A DNA stretch of 64,000 nucleotides, taken from the NCBI GenBank assembly GCA_024234165.1, contig JACKOP010000002.1, positions 372,001 through 436,000 of the forward strand, read 5' to 3'. Shown here piece after piece: positions 7,168-16,923 of this stretch; the stretch's first letter is position 1; each line of letters starts with the position of its first letter. The notes below the pieces were generated by a model, which saw only the letters and a program-made list of their open reading frames with translations, was not told where the DNA came from and did no database searches. This stretch comes from Pseudomonadales bacterium. GTDB taxonomy: Bacteria; Pseudomonadota; Gammaproteobacteria; Pseudomonadales; UBA5518. The translations under genes and the position numbers were made by a program.

Positions 7168-9375
7168 ATGCATCGCGACCTTGCCATGGATCACGCCGCC
7201 GGAGCCGACGCTTCGCTGCTGGAGCGCGAGGACGTGCAGCGGCTGCTGCAGGCACGCCACCACGACCCCTGCGAGCTGCTCGGGCGCCACGGCGCAACGC
7301 TGTGGCTGTGGCGACCGTGGGCGGTTGCACTGTGGGCAGGTGACGATCGCCTGCCGGCCCGGCGTATCGGCAGCAGCGGCCTGTTCCTGCTCGAGGGCAC
7401 ACAGCTCGACTCACTCGCACGGCACCCGCCAATCCATTGGCGTGACGCGGGTGGCGATATGCACTGCGATATCGACCCTTACGGCTTCCAGGCACAGATC
7501 GGCGATCTCGACCTGCACCTGTTCGCTGAAGGGCGCCATCGCCACGCCTACCGTGTGCTTGGCGCACACCCGTGCACCGTCGACGGCGTTGTCGGTACAC
7601 GCTTTGCGACCTGGGCACCGAATGCCGAACGCGTGAGCGTGGTCGGCGACTTCAATCACTGGGACGGTCGTTGTCACCCGCTGCGGGTGCGCGGGGGCAG
7701 CGGCGTGTGGGAGCTGTTCATTCCCGGGGTCAGCGCCGGAGCACTCTACAAGTTCGAGCTGCGTGCGCGTGACGACGGTACCCTGCATCTCAAGAGCGAT
7801 CCGTACGCGTGCCGTTACGAACGCCGCCCCTACACCGCGTCGATCGTCTGCGCGGACAGCACCTACGCATGGGGTGATGCCGAATGGCTGCAGGCTCGTC
7901 GCGAGCGGGACTGGCAGCACGCACCGCTCAGCGTCTACGAAGTTCATCTCGGGTCCTGGCAGCGCAGCCCGGACGGCGAATTTCTCGACTACCGTGAACT
8001 GGCACACCGGCTGGTCGAACACGTACGCGCACTCGGCTTCACGCACGTGGAACTGCTGCCGGTCACCGAACACCCCCTCGACGGCTCGTGGGGCTATCAG
8101 GCAACCGGCTATTTCGCGCCCACCAGCCGCTTCGGCACCCCGGACGACTTCCGCTACTTCGTCGACCACTGCCACCGGCACGGGATCGGTGTACTGCTCG
8201 ACTGGGTGCCGGCACATTTTCCGCGCGACCTGCACGCCCTGGCGCGCTTCGATGGTTCGTCACTCTACGAGCACGCCGACCCCCGACGTGGTGAGCATCG
8301 CGACTGGGGCACCCTGATCTTCAACTTCGGGCGCAACGAGGTGCGCAACTTCCTGCTCGCCAGTGCCAACTGCTGGCTGGAAGAGTTCCACATCGACGGC
8401 CTGCGCGTCGACGCCGTCGCCTCGATGCTCTATCTCGACTACTCGCGCCAGCCCGCCGACTGGACACCGAACGAGCACGGAGGACGCGAGAACCTCGATG
8501 CCATGCGCTTCCTGCGCGAACTCAACGAAATGACGCACGGCGAGCATCCAGGCACCCTGACCATCGCCGAAGAATCGACTGCGTGGCCGCAGGTGACGCG
8601 CCCGGTATGGCTCGGCGGGCTCGGCTTCTCGATGAAGTGGAACATGGGCTGGATGCACGACACGCTGGACTATCTCGCGCACGACCCGGTACACCGTCAC
8701 TATCACCACCAGGACCTCACGTTCGGGCTGCTGTATGCGTTCAGCGAGAACTTCCTGCTGCCCTTCTCCCACGACGAGGTCGTACACGGCAAGCGCTCGC
8801 TGATCGGACGCATGCCGGGCGATGCATGGCAGCAGTTCGCGAACCTGCGCCTGCTGTACGTCTACCAGTACACCTATCCCGGCGCGAAACTGCTGTTCAT
8901 GGGCAGCGAGTTTGCCCAGCGTGCCGAGTGGAATCACGATCGAGCACTCGACTGGCACCTGTTGGGAGGAGAACACGAGCGTGGCATGGTCACGCTGCTG
9001 CAGGACCTGAATCGACTCTACCGTGACCGGCGCTCACTGCACGGGGCGTGTTTCGAGCAGCGCGGGTTCGAGTGGATCGATTGTCACGACGCCACCCAAT
9101 CGGTGATCAGCTACCTGCGCCGCGACGGCGACGAGTTCTGCATCGTCGTGCTGAATTTCACGCCGGTGCCACGCCACGGCTACCGCATCGGCGTCCCCAC
9201 CGGCGGGCCTTACCGTGAACTGCTGAACAGCGATTCCCGCTATTACGCCGGCAGCGATCTCGGCAATGCCGACGGACTTGTCGTCGTGAACGAACCGCTG
9301 ATGGGACGCCCGTGCTCACTCACGCTCACGCTGCCACCGCTGGCGGGCATCGTGCTGGCACCACAACGGAACTGA
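7168..9375 (+). CDS. glgB: 1,4-alpha-glucan branching enzyme (GH13)
   Basis: Introduces alpha-1,6 branches into glycogen in the cytoplasm. It has an N-terminal domain, then a CBM48-type module (TWAPNAERVSVVGDFNHWDG). The GH13 barrel carries VELLPVTEHP, the nucleophile region DGLRVDAVASMLYLDY and the acid region IAEESTAW, followed by the C-terminal beta domain. With the start at 7168 the product is 735 residues, close to the usual 730. Starts at 7123 and 7186 are also in frame; the candidate promoter just upstream argues against 7123. glgA follows after only 4 nt, so the two are co-transcribed. Divergent from glgC. Confidence 0.95.
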   Translation: MHRDLAMDHAAGADASLLEREDVQRLLQARHHDPCELLGRHGATLWLWRPWAVALWAGDDRLPARRIGSSGLFLLEGTQLDSLARHPPIHWRDAGGDMHCDIDPYGFQAQIGDLDLHLFAEGRHRHAYRVLGAHPCTVDGVVGTRFATWAPNAERVSVVGDFNHWDGRCHPLRVRGGSGVWELFIPGVSAGALYKFELRARDDGTLHLKSDPYACRYERRPYTASIVCADSTYAWGDAEWLQARRERDWQHAPLSVYEVHLGSWQRSPDGEFLDYRELAHRLVEHVRALGFTHVELLPVTEHPLDGSWGYQATGYFAPTSRFGTPDDFRYFVDHCHRHGIGVLLDWVPAHFPRDLHALARFDGSSLYEHADPRRGEHRDWGTLIFNFGRNEVRNFLLASANCWLEEFHIDGLRVDAVASMLYLDYSRQPADWTPNEHGGRENLDAMRFLRELNEMTHGEHPGTLTIAEESTAWPQVTRPVWLGGLGFSMKWNMGWMHDTLDYLAHDPVHRHYHHQDLTFGLLYAFSENFLLPFSHDEVVHGKRSLIGRMPGDAWQQFANLRLLYVYQYTYPGAKLLFMGSEFAQRAEWNHDRALDWHLLGGEHERGMVTLLQDLNRLYRDRRSLHGACFEQRGFEWIDCHDATQSVISYLRRDGDEFCIVVLNFTPVPRHGYRIGVPTGGPYRELLNSDSRYYAGSDLGNADGLVVVNEPLMGRPCSLTLTLPPLAGIVLAPQRN

Positions 9376-9379
9376 GACG

Positions 9380-10843
9380 ATGCGCATACTGTTCGTCTCC
9401 TCCGAGATCCACCCACTGATGAAGACCGGGGGACTGGCCGACGTCAGCGCCAGCCTGCCACGTGCGCTGCAGTCACTGGGGCACGAAGTCACGCTGCTGA
9501 TGCCGGCCTACCGCGACGCACTGGCTGCAGCGATTCCGTTCGGCATACGGATGGTGGCAACGCACACGATCGACGGACATCACGTGCGCCTGCTGCAGAC
9601 TCGCCAACCGCACGCCCGCAACCGGCTCTGGCTGCTCGATTGTCCCGCCCTGTTCGATCGCCCCGGCAACCCGTACCACAGCGCCGATGGCGAGGACTAT
9701 CCGGACAACGCGGAACGGTTCGCACTGCTGTGTCGCAGCGCGGCACTGCTCGCGCAGGACCGGCTCGGCCTCGGCTGGCAACCCGATGTGGTGCACTGCA
9801 ACGACTGGCAGACGGCACTGGTACCGCTGCTGCTGCGCTCGGCTCGTCCGCGCCCGGCACTCGTATTCACCATCCACAACCTCGCTTATCAGGGACTGTT
9901 TCCTGCAGCCACGCTGCAACGGCTCGGACTTCCCACCCGACATTGGCACCCCGACGGGCTGGAATTCCACGGCCTGCTGAGTTTCATCAAGGCCGGCATC
10001 GTGTTCGCGGATCGCGTGAATACGGTCAGCCCGCGCTATGCGCAGGAAATCCTGCAACCGGCGTTCGGGCATGGTCTCGATGGGCTGCTGCGTCATCGCA
10101 GTGACGTACTGAGTGGCATCCTGAACGGTATCGACACCCGTGCATGGAACCCGGCGCGCAACCCGGCGCTGGTGAGTCGCTACGGAATCGCGACACTCGC
10201 GCGCAAGACCGACAACAAACTGGCCCTGCAGAGGGAGCTTGGCCTGGTTGTGGACGCGGCAACACCGCTGCTGGCATTCATCGGACGTCTGGCAGAACAG
10301 AAGGGCATAGACCTGCTGCTCGCCGCATTGCCCGAGCTGCTCGATCATCCGTGCCAGGCGGCGATCCTCGGTAGTGGCGATCCGACCAGCGAACGCGATC
10401 TCACTGCGCTGGCCCGCGCGCATCCCGGGCGGGTCGCGTTTCGCGCCGGCTACGACGAAGCGCTGGCGCATCGCATCGAGGCCGGAGCGGACGTATTCCT
10501 GATGCCGTCGCGCTTCGAGCCCTGTGGTCTGAACCAGATGTACAGCCTGCGCTACGGCACGGTGCCGGTGGTGCACGCAGTGGGCGGACTCGCCGACACC
10601 ATCGTCGACGCCACTCCGGGCGCTGTCGCCGATGGCAGCGCAAACGGTTTCTGCTTCGACGCCGACACTCCGGCCGCGCTCGTCACCGCCGCTCGCCGCG
10701 CTCTTGCACTGTATGCGCAGCCCCAGGCCTGGCGCCAACTGCAGGCCACCGGCATGCGCAGCGATCTGTCCTGGCAGCGCAGCGCCCGCGCGTACGAACA
10801 GCTCTACGCGCAGGCCCTCACCAGCGCAGCAGCCGCCAGCTGA
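9380..10843 (+). CDS. glgA: Glycogen synthase (ADP-glucose type, GT5)
   Basis: Extends 1,4-alpha-glucan chains using ADP-glucose, in the cytoplasm. The 487-residue product has the N-terminal KTGGLADV loop that binds ADP-glucose (residues 15-22), the HCNDWQT segment, and the C-terminal GT-B block FMPSRFEPCGLNQMYSLRYG with the catalytic Glu. Length is typical. It begins 4 nt after glgB and is followed by glgP after 27 nt, so glgB-glgA-glgP form one transcription unit that meets its substrate supplier GlgC across the divergent promoter. Confidence 0.97.
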   Translation: MRILFVSSEIHPLMKTGGLADVSASLPRALQSLGHEVTLLMPAYRDALAAAIPFGIRMVATHTIDGHHVRLLQTRQPHARNRLWLLDCPALFDRPGNPYHSADGEDYPDNAERFALLCRSAALLAQDRLGLGWQPDVVHCNDWQTALVPLLLRSARPRPALVFTIHNLAYQGLFPAATLQRLGLPTRHWHPDGLEFHGLLSFIKAGIVFADRVNTVSPRYAQEILQPAFGHGLDGLLRHRSDVLSGILNGIDTRAWNPARNPALVSRYGIATLARKTDNKLALQRELGLVVDAATPLLAFIGRLAEQKGIDLLLAALPELLDHPCQAAILGSGDPTSERDLTALARAHPGRVAFRAGYDEALAHRIEAGADVFLMPSRFEPCGLNQMYSLRYGTVPVVHAVGGLADTIVDATPGAVADGSANGFCFDADTPAALVTAARRALALYAQPQAWRQLQATGMRSDLSWQRSARAYEQLYAQALTSAAAAS

Positions 10844-10870
10844 GTTTCCGCTATACTCGGGCTCCCCGTC

Positions 10871-13435
10871 ATGGAGCGCGTTCGAGTCATGCCCGGCAGC
10901 CGCTTTTCCCTCGAAGTCCGCCCACGCCTCCCCGCAGGACTGGCACGCCTCGACGAACTCGCCAACAACCTCGTCTACTCATGGGACCGTCGCATACGCG
11001 CGCTGTTTGCACGCCTGGACCGCACGCTGTGGAACGCCTGCGGAGCGAATCCACGCGTGTTCCTGCGTCGGGTATCGCAGCAGATCCTCGACGAGGCGGT
11101 CGAGGATCGCGGCTACCTCGAGGAATACCGCCGCGTGCTCAGCAGCTACGATGCGTACATGGAGCGCAGGATGCGCTCGGAGTGCGGGCAGTTCCTCGAC
11201 CCCGACGCCGATCTGGTGGCGTACTTCTGCGCCGAATTCGGCCTGCACGAAAGCTTTCCGATCTACTCGGGTGGTCTCGGCATCCTCGCCGGCGATCACT
11301 GCAAGGCTGCCAGCGATCTCGGCATTCCGTTCGTCGGCGTCGGACTGCTGTACCACAACGGCTACTTCACGCAGACCATCGACGGCCACGGCAACCAGAT
11401 CTCCCAGATCATTCCTTCCGATTTCGACGACCTGCCGATACGCCCGGTGCTGGTCGACGGAGAACGCCTGCGGGTCGATCTCGAATTTCCGGGCCGGCAG
11501 GTCGCGGTGCATGTATGGGAAGCGCGTGTGGGGCACATCCGCCTGTTCCTGCTCGATACCGATCTGCCCGAAAACAGCGAGGCAGACCGGCGCATCACCC
11601 GCCAGCTCTACGGCGGTGCACGCGAAATGCGCATCGAACAGGAAATCGTGCTCGGCATCGGCGGCACACGCGTGCTGCGCCGCATGGGCATGCATCCGAC
11701 CGCGTGGCACATCAACGAGGGGCATTCCGCATTTCTGGTCCTCGAGCGCTGTCGCGAATACGTGCAGGAAGGGCTCACGCTGGCCGAGGCGCTCGAGATC
11801 GTCGCTGCAGGTACCGTATTCACCACGCACACGCCGGTTCCGGCCGGTCACGACATCTTCGACGCTGGCCTGTTCGAAACCTACTTCAGCCGATTTGCGG
11901 ACAGCCTGGGCGTCGGCATGCCGGAACTGATGGCCCTCGGCAGTCTGCCGGGGCCGAACGGCAGCTTCAACATGACCACGCTGGCGCTGCAGGGATCGCG
12001 CTTCCACAACGGGGTGTCACGCATCCACGGCTGGGTCGCCTCCGTGATGGAGCAGGCCGTCTGGCCGCAGATTCCACCCGAGGAAAACCCGATGACGTAC
12101 GTCACCAACGGCGTACACGTGCCGACCTTCCTGGCGAACGAATGGTTCAACCTGTTCGAGATGCGCTTCGATGAATGGCACTCCGACCTGCTGAACCCGC
12201 AGTACTGGAACCGCATCGACGAGATCCCGGACTACCAGTTCTGGAGCGTGCGCAAGCAGCTCAAGGAATGGTTGCTGCAAGACCTCACCCATCGCGTCAA
12301 GCAGCGCTACCAGCGCAACGGCGAGAGCGAAGCGACGATCGCACGCGTCACGCGCCTGATCGCGCGTCCCGAGGCCGACACGCTGGTGATCGGCTTTGCT
12401 CGTCGCTTCGCGACCTACAAGCGCGCCACGCTGCTGTTCTCGGACCCCGCGCGCCTCGCGCGCATCCTGAACGACCCCGAACGTCCCACCGTGATCGTCT
12501 TCGGCGGCAAGGCGCACCCGAGCGACACTCCGGGGCAGAACCTGATCAAGGTGATCCACGAGTTCGCACATCGCCCGGAATTCCAGGGTCGCATCATCCT
12601 GCTCGAAGGCTACGACATCCGCCTCGCGCGCCAGCTGGTCACCGGTGTCGACCTGTGGCTGAACACTCCCGAATACCCGCTGGAGGCCAGCGGCACCTCC
12701 GGGCAGAAGGCCGCCATCAACGGCGTGATCAACCTCAGCGTGATGGATGGCTGGTGGGGCGAGGGTTTCAACGGGGAGAACGGCTGGGGTATCGCGCCAC
12801 GCGACCCGCGGCTCGACCTCGAACAGCGCAACCGTGACGAAGGCAAGGACCTGCTCGACCTGCTCGAGCACGAGGTGCTGCCGCTGTATTTCGCCCGCGA
12901 CGGCCACGGTTTCTCGCGTGGCTGGGTGAAGGTGGCAAAAGCCTCGATGAAATCGATCATCCCGCGCTTCAACTCGCGGCGCATGGTGATGGACTACATC
13001 ACGCGCCTGTATTGCCCGGCCCGCGAACAGCATGGCCGGCTGTCAGCGCACCAGGCAGCCGGTGCACGGGAGCTCGCGGCATGGAAGCGGCGCGTGCGTT
13101 CGTGCTGGTTCGGTGTACGCGTCAGGCTCGCGGAGAACCCGCCGACGGCAGTGCATCACGACAACACGGTACCGCTGCGCGTGCAAGTCTTCATGAACGG
13201 CTTGCAGCCGTCGGATATCGTCGTCGAATGCCTGATCGACCCCTCACCGCAGAGCGCCGAAGCCACTCAGCAGCGCATTCACCTCGAGGCCATTCCCGGT
13301 GAGGGAGAAGAGCGCGTCTTCACGGCCGACTTTCATGCGCAGAACGCCGGGCTGCAGGAGATGCGCATACGCGCGTATCCGTACCACCCGCTGCTCAGCC
13401 ACCGCTTCGAAGTGGGACTGATGGTCTGGGTCTAG
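10871..13435 (+). CDS. glgP: Alpha-glucan phosphorylase with N-terminal DUF3417 domain (GT35)
   Basis: Releases glucose 1-phosphate from glycogen or maltodextrin ends, with pyridoxal phosphate as cofactor. The 854-residue protein belongs to the alpha-glucan phosphorylase branch that begins with a DUF3417 helical domain (residues about 15-110). The PLP-Lys region reads GTSGQKAAINGVINLSVMDGWW. Earlier blocks are EFGLHESFPIYSGGLG and HINEGHSAFL. Two starts are possible: ATG at 10871 or at 10889. A TATACT box lies at 10852-10857, so an extra promoter is possible. Its TAG stop shares the palindrome CTAG with the stop of pgi on the other strand. Confidence 0.93.
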   Translation: MERVRVMPGSRFSLEVRPRLPAGLARLDELANNLVYSWDRRIRALFARLDRTLWNACGANPRVFLRRVSQQILDEAVEDRGYLEEYRRVLSSYDAYMERRMRSECGQFLDPDADLVAYFCAEFGLHESFPIYSGGLGILAGDHCKAASDLGIPFVGVGLLYHNGYFTQTIDGHGNQISQIIPSDFDDLPIRPVLVDGERLRVDLEFPGRQVAVHVWEARVGHIRLFLLDTDLPENSEADRRITRQLYGGAREMRIEQEIVLGIGGTRVLRRMGMHPTAWHINEGHSAFLVLERCREYVQEGLTLAEALEIVAAGTVFTTHTPVPAGHDIFDAGLFETYFSRFADSLGVGMPELMALGSLPGPNGSFNMTTLALQGSRFHNGVSRIHGWVASVMEQAVWPQIPPEENPMTYVTNGVHVPTFLANEWFNLFEMRFDEWHSDLLNPQYWNRIDEIPDYQFWSVRKQLKEWLLQDLTHRVKQRYQRNGESEATIARVTRLIARPEADTLVIGFARRFATYKRATLLFSDPARLARILNDPERPTVIVFGGKAHPSDTPGQNLIKVIHEFAHRPEFQGRIILLEGYDIRLARQLVTGVDLWLNTPEYPLEASGTSGQKAAINGVINLSVMDGWWGEGFNGENGWGIAPRDPRLDLEQRNRDEGKDLLDLLEHEVLPLYFARDGHGFSRGWVKVAKASMKSIIPRFNSRRMVMDYITRLYCPAREQHGRLSAHQAAGARELAAWKRRVRSCWFGVRVRLAENPPTAVHHDNTVPLRVQVFMNGLQPSDIVVECLIDPSPQSAEATQQRIHLEAIPGEGEERVFTADFHAQNAGLQEMRIRAYPYHPLLSHRFEVGLMVWV

Positions 13436-15081
13436 TGCCCTGCCTGCAACTGCATCTCGCGATACATCACGATCAGTGCCGCAGTCGAGGAATCCACGCC
13501 CTGCACTTCTGCGCCACGCTCGAGCAGCGCCGCGTGGACCGCCTCGCCGAGCCGCTTGCCCAGCTCCACTCCGAACTGATCGAAGGAATTCAACCCCCAC
13601 AGATAGCCGGCTGCAGCCGTACGGTGCTCATACAGTGCGATCAGCGCGCCCAGCGCGCGCGGCGTCACGCGCTCCAGCACGATCGTGTTGCTCGGCCGGT
13701 TCCCGGGCATCACCAGATGCGGAGCCAACCGCACGGCCTCCTGCGACGATACGCCACGCGCGGCGAGTTCGGCGCGTGCCTCCGCAAGCGTGCGTCCCAG
13801 CATCAGTGCCTGGCTCTGCGCAATGCAGTTCGCGACCAGGTACGCATGCTGCGCGGTGTTCCGACTGTAACTGCGTAACGGCAGCACGAAGTCCACGGGC
13901 ACGATATCGGTACCCTGGTGCAGCATCTGGTGAAACGAATGCTGCCCGTTGGTTCCGGCAGCGCCCCAGACCACACCGGCACTTCCCTGTCCCAGCGCCT
14001 CCCCGTCGACCGCGACCGACTTGCCATTGCTTTCCATCACGAGCTGCTGCAGGTATTCCGGCAGTCGCGCCAACCCCTGGTCGTACGGGATCACGGCCAG
14101 CGAACCGCAACCGAGCATGTTGCGCTGCCAGATATCGAGCAGCGCGAGTACCAGGGGCATGTTTGCGTGCGCCGGCGCTTCGAGGAAATGGGCATCCATC
14201 GCGCGCGCACCCTGCAGCAGTTCGTCGAAGGCATCGGCACCAACCGCGATCGCAATCGGCAGTCCGATCGCGGACCACAGCGAGTAACGCCCTCCGACCC
14301 AGTCCCACATCGGCAACACGTTGTCCTCGGCGATGCCGAACGCAGTCGCTGCCGCCACATTCGACGACACGGCAAGAAAATGCCTGCCGAAGGCATCACC
14401 CGGGCAACCGGCGTCAGCCAGCCAGCGCTGTGCCGCAAGCGCGTTCTGCAGCGTCTCCAGCGTCGAAAACGATTTGGACGCCACGATGAACAGCGTGGTC
14501 GCCGGATCGAGCGCTCGCAGCACGCCCTCAAGGTCACACGGGTCGACATTCGATACGAAATGACAGCGCACATCCGTACCACACAGATGTCCGAGTGCGG
14601 CAGTCACGAACATCGGTCCGAGGTGCGAACCTCCGATCCCGATATTGACCACGTCGCGCACCACCATGCCGCTCCAGCCCGTCCACTCGCGATCGCGCAG
14701 GCGGGTCACGATCGCTGCCATGCGTTCACGCACCGTTCGCACCGCTTGCGCCTCGGGCAGCGTGGTGCCGGCATCGCTGCCACGCAGCGCCGTATGCAGC
14801 ACCGCGCGACGTTCGGTCATGTTCATCTGCTCGCCGCCGAACTGGCGACGTACGCTGGCGCAAACTCCACGTTCGTCGGCCAGCGCCAGCAGCAGATCCA
14901 GCGTGTCCGCATCGACGAGACTCTTCGAGTAGTCGAGCGTCAACCCCGCTGCCTGCAGCCGCATGCGCCCGGTGCGCTGCGGGTCATGCGTGAATGCCTC
15001 GCGCAACGAGAATCCGCGCATCTGCTCGCGGCGCCGCAACAGGGCATTCCAGGCAGCCGTGTCTTCGAGTCGGTTCGTCAT
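13432..15081 (-). CDS. pgi: Glucose-6-phosphate isomerase
   Basis: Interconverts glucose 6-phosphate and fructose 6-phosphate, in the cytoplasm, joining glycogen and glucokinase flux to glycolysis. The 549-residue product has the family signatures IGIGGSHLGP, VASKSFSTLET and GTNGQHSFHQMLHQGT (with the catalytic His) and a C-terminal SFDQFGVELGK. Length matches bacterial Pgi. Convergent with glgP; the two genes overlap by 4 nt, with CTAG supplying both stop codons. Divergent from the shikimate-kinase-like gene across an 85-bp gap. Confidence 0.97.
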   Translation of the reverse strand: MTNRLEDTAAWNALLRRREQMRGFSLREAFTHDPQRTGRMRLQAAGLTLDYSKSLVDADTLDLLLALADERGVCASVRRQFGGEQMNMTERRAVLHTALRGSDAGTTLPEAQAVRTVRERMAAIVTRLRDREWTGWSGMVVRDVVNIGIGGSHLGPMFVTAALGHLCGTDVRCHFVSNVDPCDLEGVLRALDPATTLFIVASKSFSTLETLQNALAAQRWLADAGCPGDAFGRHFLAVSSNVAAATAFGIAEDNVLPMWDWVGGRYSLWSAIGLPIAIAVGADAFDELLQGARAMDAHFLEAPAHANMPLVLALLDIWQRNMLGCGSLAVIPYDQGLARLPEYLQQLVMESNGKSVAVDGEALGQGSAGVVWGAAGTNGQHSFHQMLHQGTDIVPVDFVLPLRSYSRNTAQHAYLVANCIAQSQALMLGRTLAEARAELAARGVSSQEAVRLAPHLVMPGNRPSNTIVLERVTPRALGALIALYEHRTAAAGYLWGLNSFDQFGVELGKRLGEAVHAALLERGAEVQGVDSSTAALIVMYREMQLQAGH

Positions 15082-15166
15082 GTCTGCCCTCCCTCCACCA
15101 GCTTGCGTGCGTTCGGATCGCGTGCCCAGAATGCCACATCACGAAGTCACTGTAGCGCACCGTGAC

Positions 15167-15718
15167 ATGAGCGAACAGCAGCGCGGGATAACTCTGATCG
15201 GCATGCCGGGCTGCGGCAAGAGCACCGTCGGACGCTTGCTCGCGGCAAGGCTGGGGCTGGAATTCGTCGACACCGACAGGGTGATCGAGGCCTGCACCGG
15301 ACGGCGACTGCAACAGATCATCGACGGCGAGGGTGCGGCAAGCCTGCGCACGATCGAGCAGGATGTGCTCGGGCGGGTCGACGCGCACGCCCGCGTGGTC
15401 GCGACTGGCGGCAGCGCGGTATACGCCGATGCCGCGATGCGCCACCTCGCCACGGCAAGCACGATCGTTCACCTGGACGTCGGACTGCCGGAACTCGAGC
15501 AGCGGGTGACGGACTGGGCAACGCGCGGACTGGTGCGCACCCCGGGGCAGGACATGGCGGAATTGCTCACGGAGCGCTCGCAGCTATACCGGCGTCATGC
15601 CGACATACGAGTCACCTGCGACGGCCTGACCCCGGAGCAGGTGGTCGAGCACGTGATCGCGGCGCTGCTCAGCCACGGTGATAGCGCAGTGGAACGAACG
15701 GCAGCTTCGCCACCGTGA
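15167..15718 (+). CDS. Shikimate-kinase-family P-loop kinase
   Basis: Small 183-residue kinase. The Walker A motif GMPGCGKST is near residue 12; the substrate Asp pair DTD, an LRTIE Arg, and a C-terminal RSQLYRRHADI block follow, as in shikimate kinase (ATP plus shikimate to shikimate 3-phosphate). The usual GGG substrate loop reads ATGGSAV, so the third glycine is Ser. The start at 15167 is chosen because the P-loop then lies at the normal distance; an ATG 12 codons upstream is possible. It is away from aroB, its usual neighbour. Its tail overlaps the convergent gcvT by 50 bp. Shikimate kinase is the best guess; a related small-molecule kinase is possible. Confidence 0.75.
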   Translation: MSEQQRGITLIGMPGCGKSTVGRLLAARLGLEFVDTDRVIEACTGRRLQQIIDGEGAASLRTIEQDVLGRVDAHARVVATGGSAVYADAAMRHLATASTIVHLDVGLPELEQRVTDWATRGLVRTPGQDMAELLTERSQLYRRHADIRVTCDGLTPEQVVEHVIAALLSHGDSAVERTAASPP

Positions 15719-16775
15719 CCGCTCGCGGACGCTCGCGCACCACGGCAGACAGCGTGGCGCCGGCGACAGCCAGGCGGCTGTCGACGAAACCCATCATCAC
15801 GGGGCCGCCCACGCTGGGGCCGAAACCGCCGCTGCTGACTTCTCCCACGCAATCTCCGTCCGCGTCGGTCAGCACGGCCCCCTCGCGCACCGGCACGCGC
15901 TCGTTTCCGCGCAGACCCACGCGTCGGCGTGCCGTCCCGGCGTGCAACTCCGCGTCGACGCGTTGCGCTCCGGGATAACCCCCGGCGCGCGCACCACCGG
16001 CTCGTCGCACGAGCGGAATCGCCCACCCGAGACCGGCCTCGATCACGGTGATCCGCGGCCCGAGTTCGTGTCCATACAGACACAACCCTGCCTCGAGGCG
16101 CAACGAGTCACGCGCCCCCAGCCCGGCCGGCGCAACCGTGTCGTGCCCGAGCAGCAGGCGTGCGATGCGCTCGGTGTGCTCTTCCGGCAGCGAGATCTCG
16201 AAGCCGTCCTCGCCCGTATAGCCCGAGCGCGTGACGAAGCACGGTGCGCCTTCGATCACGCAGTGCATGCCACTCATGAAAACCAGTTGCGCCAACGCCG
16301 GGACCAGCCCGCACAGCACCGTCGCTGCCTGTGGCCCCTGCAGTGCCAGCAATCCCTGCCCGCACAGTTCACGCACTTCCAGCCCGCCGGGCAGGCCTGC
16401 ACGCAGATACGCAAGATCCGCTTCCTTGCACGCGGCATTCACGACCAGAAACAGGGTTTCGGCGTCCCAGCGCGTGACGATCAGGTCATCCAGCACGCCA
16501 GCCTGCTCGTTGGTGAACAACGAATACGACTGCCTCCCGACCGGCAGCCCGAGCAAATCCGCCGGCAGCAGCCGCTCGAGCGCCTCGGCCACGCCGGGTC
16601 CTCGCACCAGCACCTGTCCCATATGCGAAACATCGAACAGGCTCGCCGCAGAACGCGTATGCAGATGCTCGCGTACGATGCCTTGCGGGTACTGCACCGG
16701 CATTTCGTAGCCGGCGAATGGGACCATGCGCGCACCCAGCGCAAGGTGCAGTGCATGCAGCGGTGTGTGTTTCAT
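15669..16775 (-). CDS. gcvT: Aminomethyltransferase (glycine cleavage T protein)
   Basis: T protein transfers the methylene group from aminomethyl-lipoyl H protein to tetrahydrofolate, releasing ammonia. The 368-residue product starts TPLHALHLALGARMVPFAGYEMP and has DVSHMGQ, the folate-binding DDLIVTR region, GLLALQGPQA, SGYTGEDGFEI and the diagnostic ARDSLRLEAGLCLYGHEL. An ATG at 16775 with GGAGG 6 nt upstream is clearly better than the longer in-frame extension. gcvH and gcvP are not adjacent, so it stands alone here. A related folate-dependent aminomethyl or demethylase function cannot be excluded, but length and motifs fit GcvT. Confidence 0.88.
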   Translation of the reverse strand: MKHTPLHALHLALGARMVPFAGYEMPVQYPQGIVREHLHTRSAASLFDVSHMGQVLVRGPGVAEALERLLPADLLGLPVGRQSYSLFTNEQAGVLDDLIVTRWDAETLFLVVNAACKEADLAYLRAGLPGGLEVRELCGQGLLALQGPQAATVLCGLVPALAQLVFMSGMHCVIEGAPCFVTRSGYTGEDGFEISLPEEHTERIARLLLGHDTVAPAGLGARDSLRLEAGLCLYGHELGPRITVIEAGLGWAIPLVRRAGGARAGGYPGAQRVDAELHAGTARRRVGLRGNERVPVREGAVLTDADGDCVGEVSSGGFGPSVGGPVMMGFVDSRLAVAGATLSAVVRERPRAVTVAKLPFVPLRYHRG

Positions 16776-16923
16776 CGCGCCTCCGATCGACCGGCCAGGC
16801 CTGAGCGGCCTCTGGCATCCGCGTGAATTCTGCTCATTCGGCTGCAAGCCGTAAAGTATGATGCACGCGTGGCGAGCGATTCCGAACGCAAGGCAACGGA
16901 AGTACATGACAAGGAAACGAATC

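Noticed and set aside
10843..10870. An independent glgP promoter at TATACT
   Set aside because: No matching -35 element at a proper distance; kept only as a remark.
15167..15718. Gluconate kinase as the identity of the small kinase
   Set aside because: The DTD and LRTIE patterns and the C-terminal Arg block fit shikimate kinase better.
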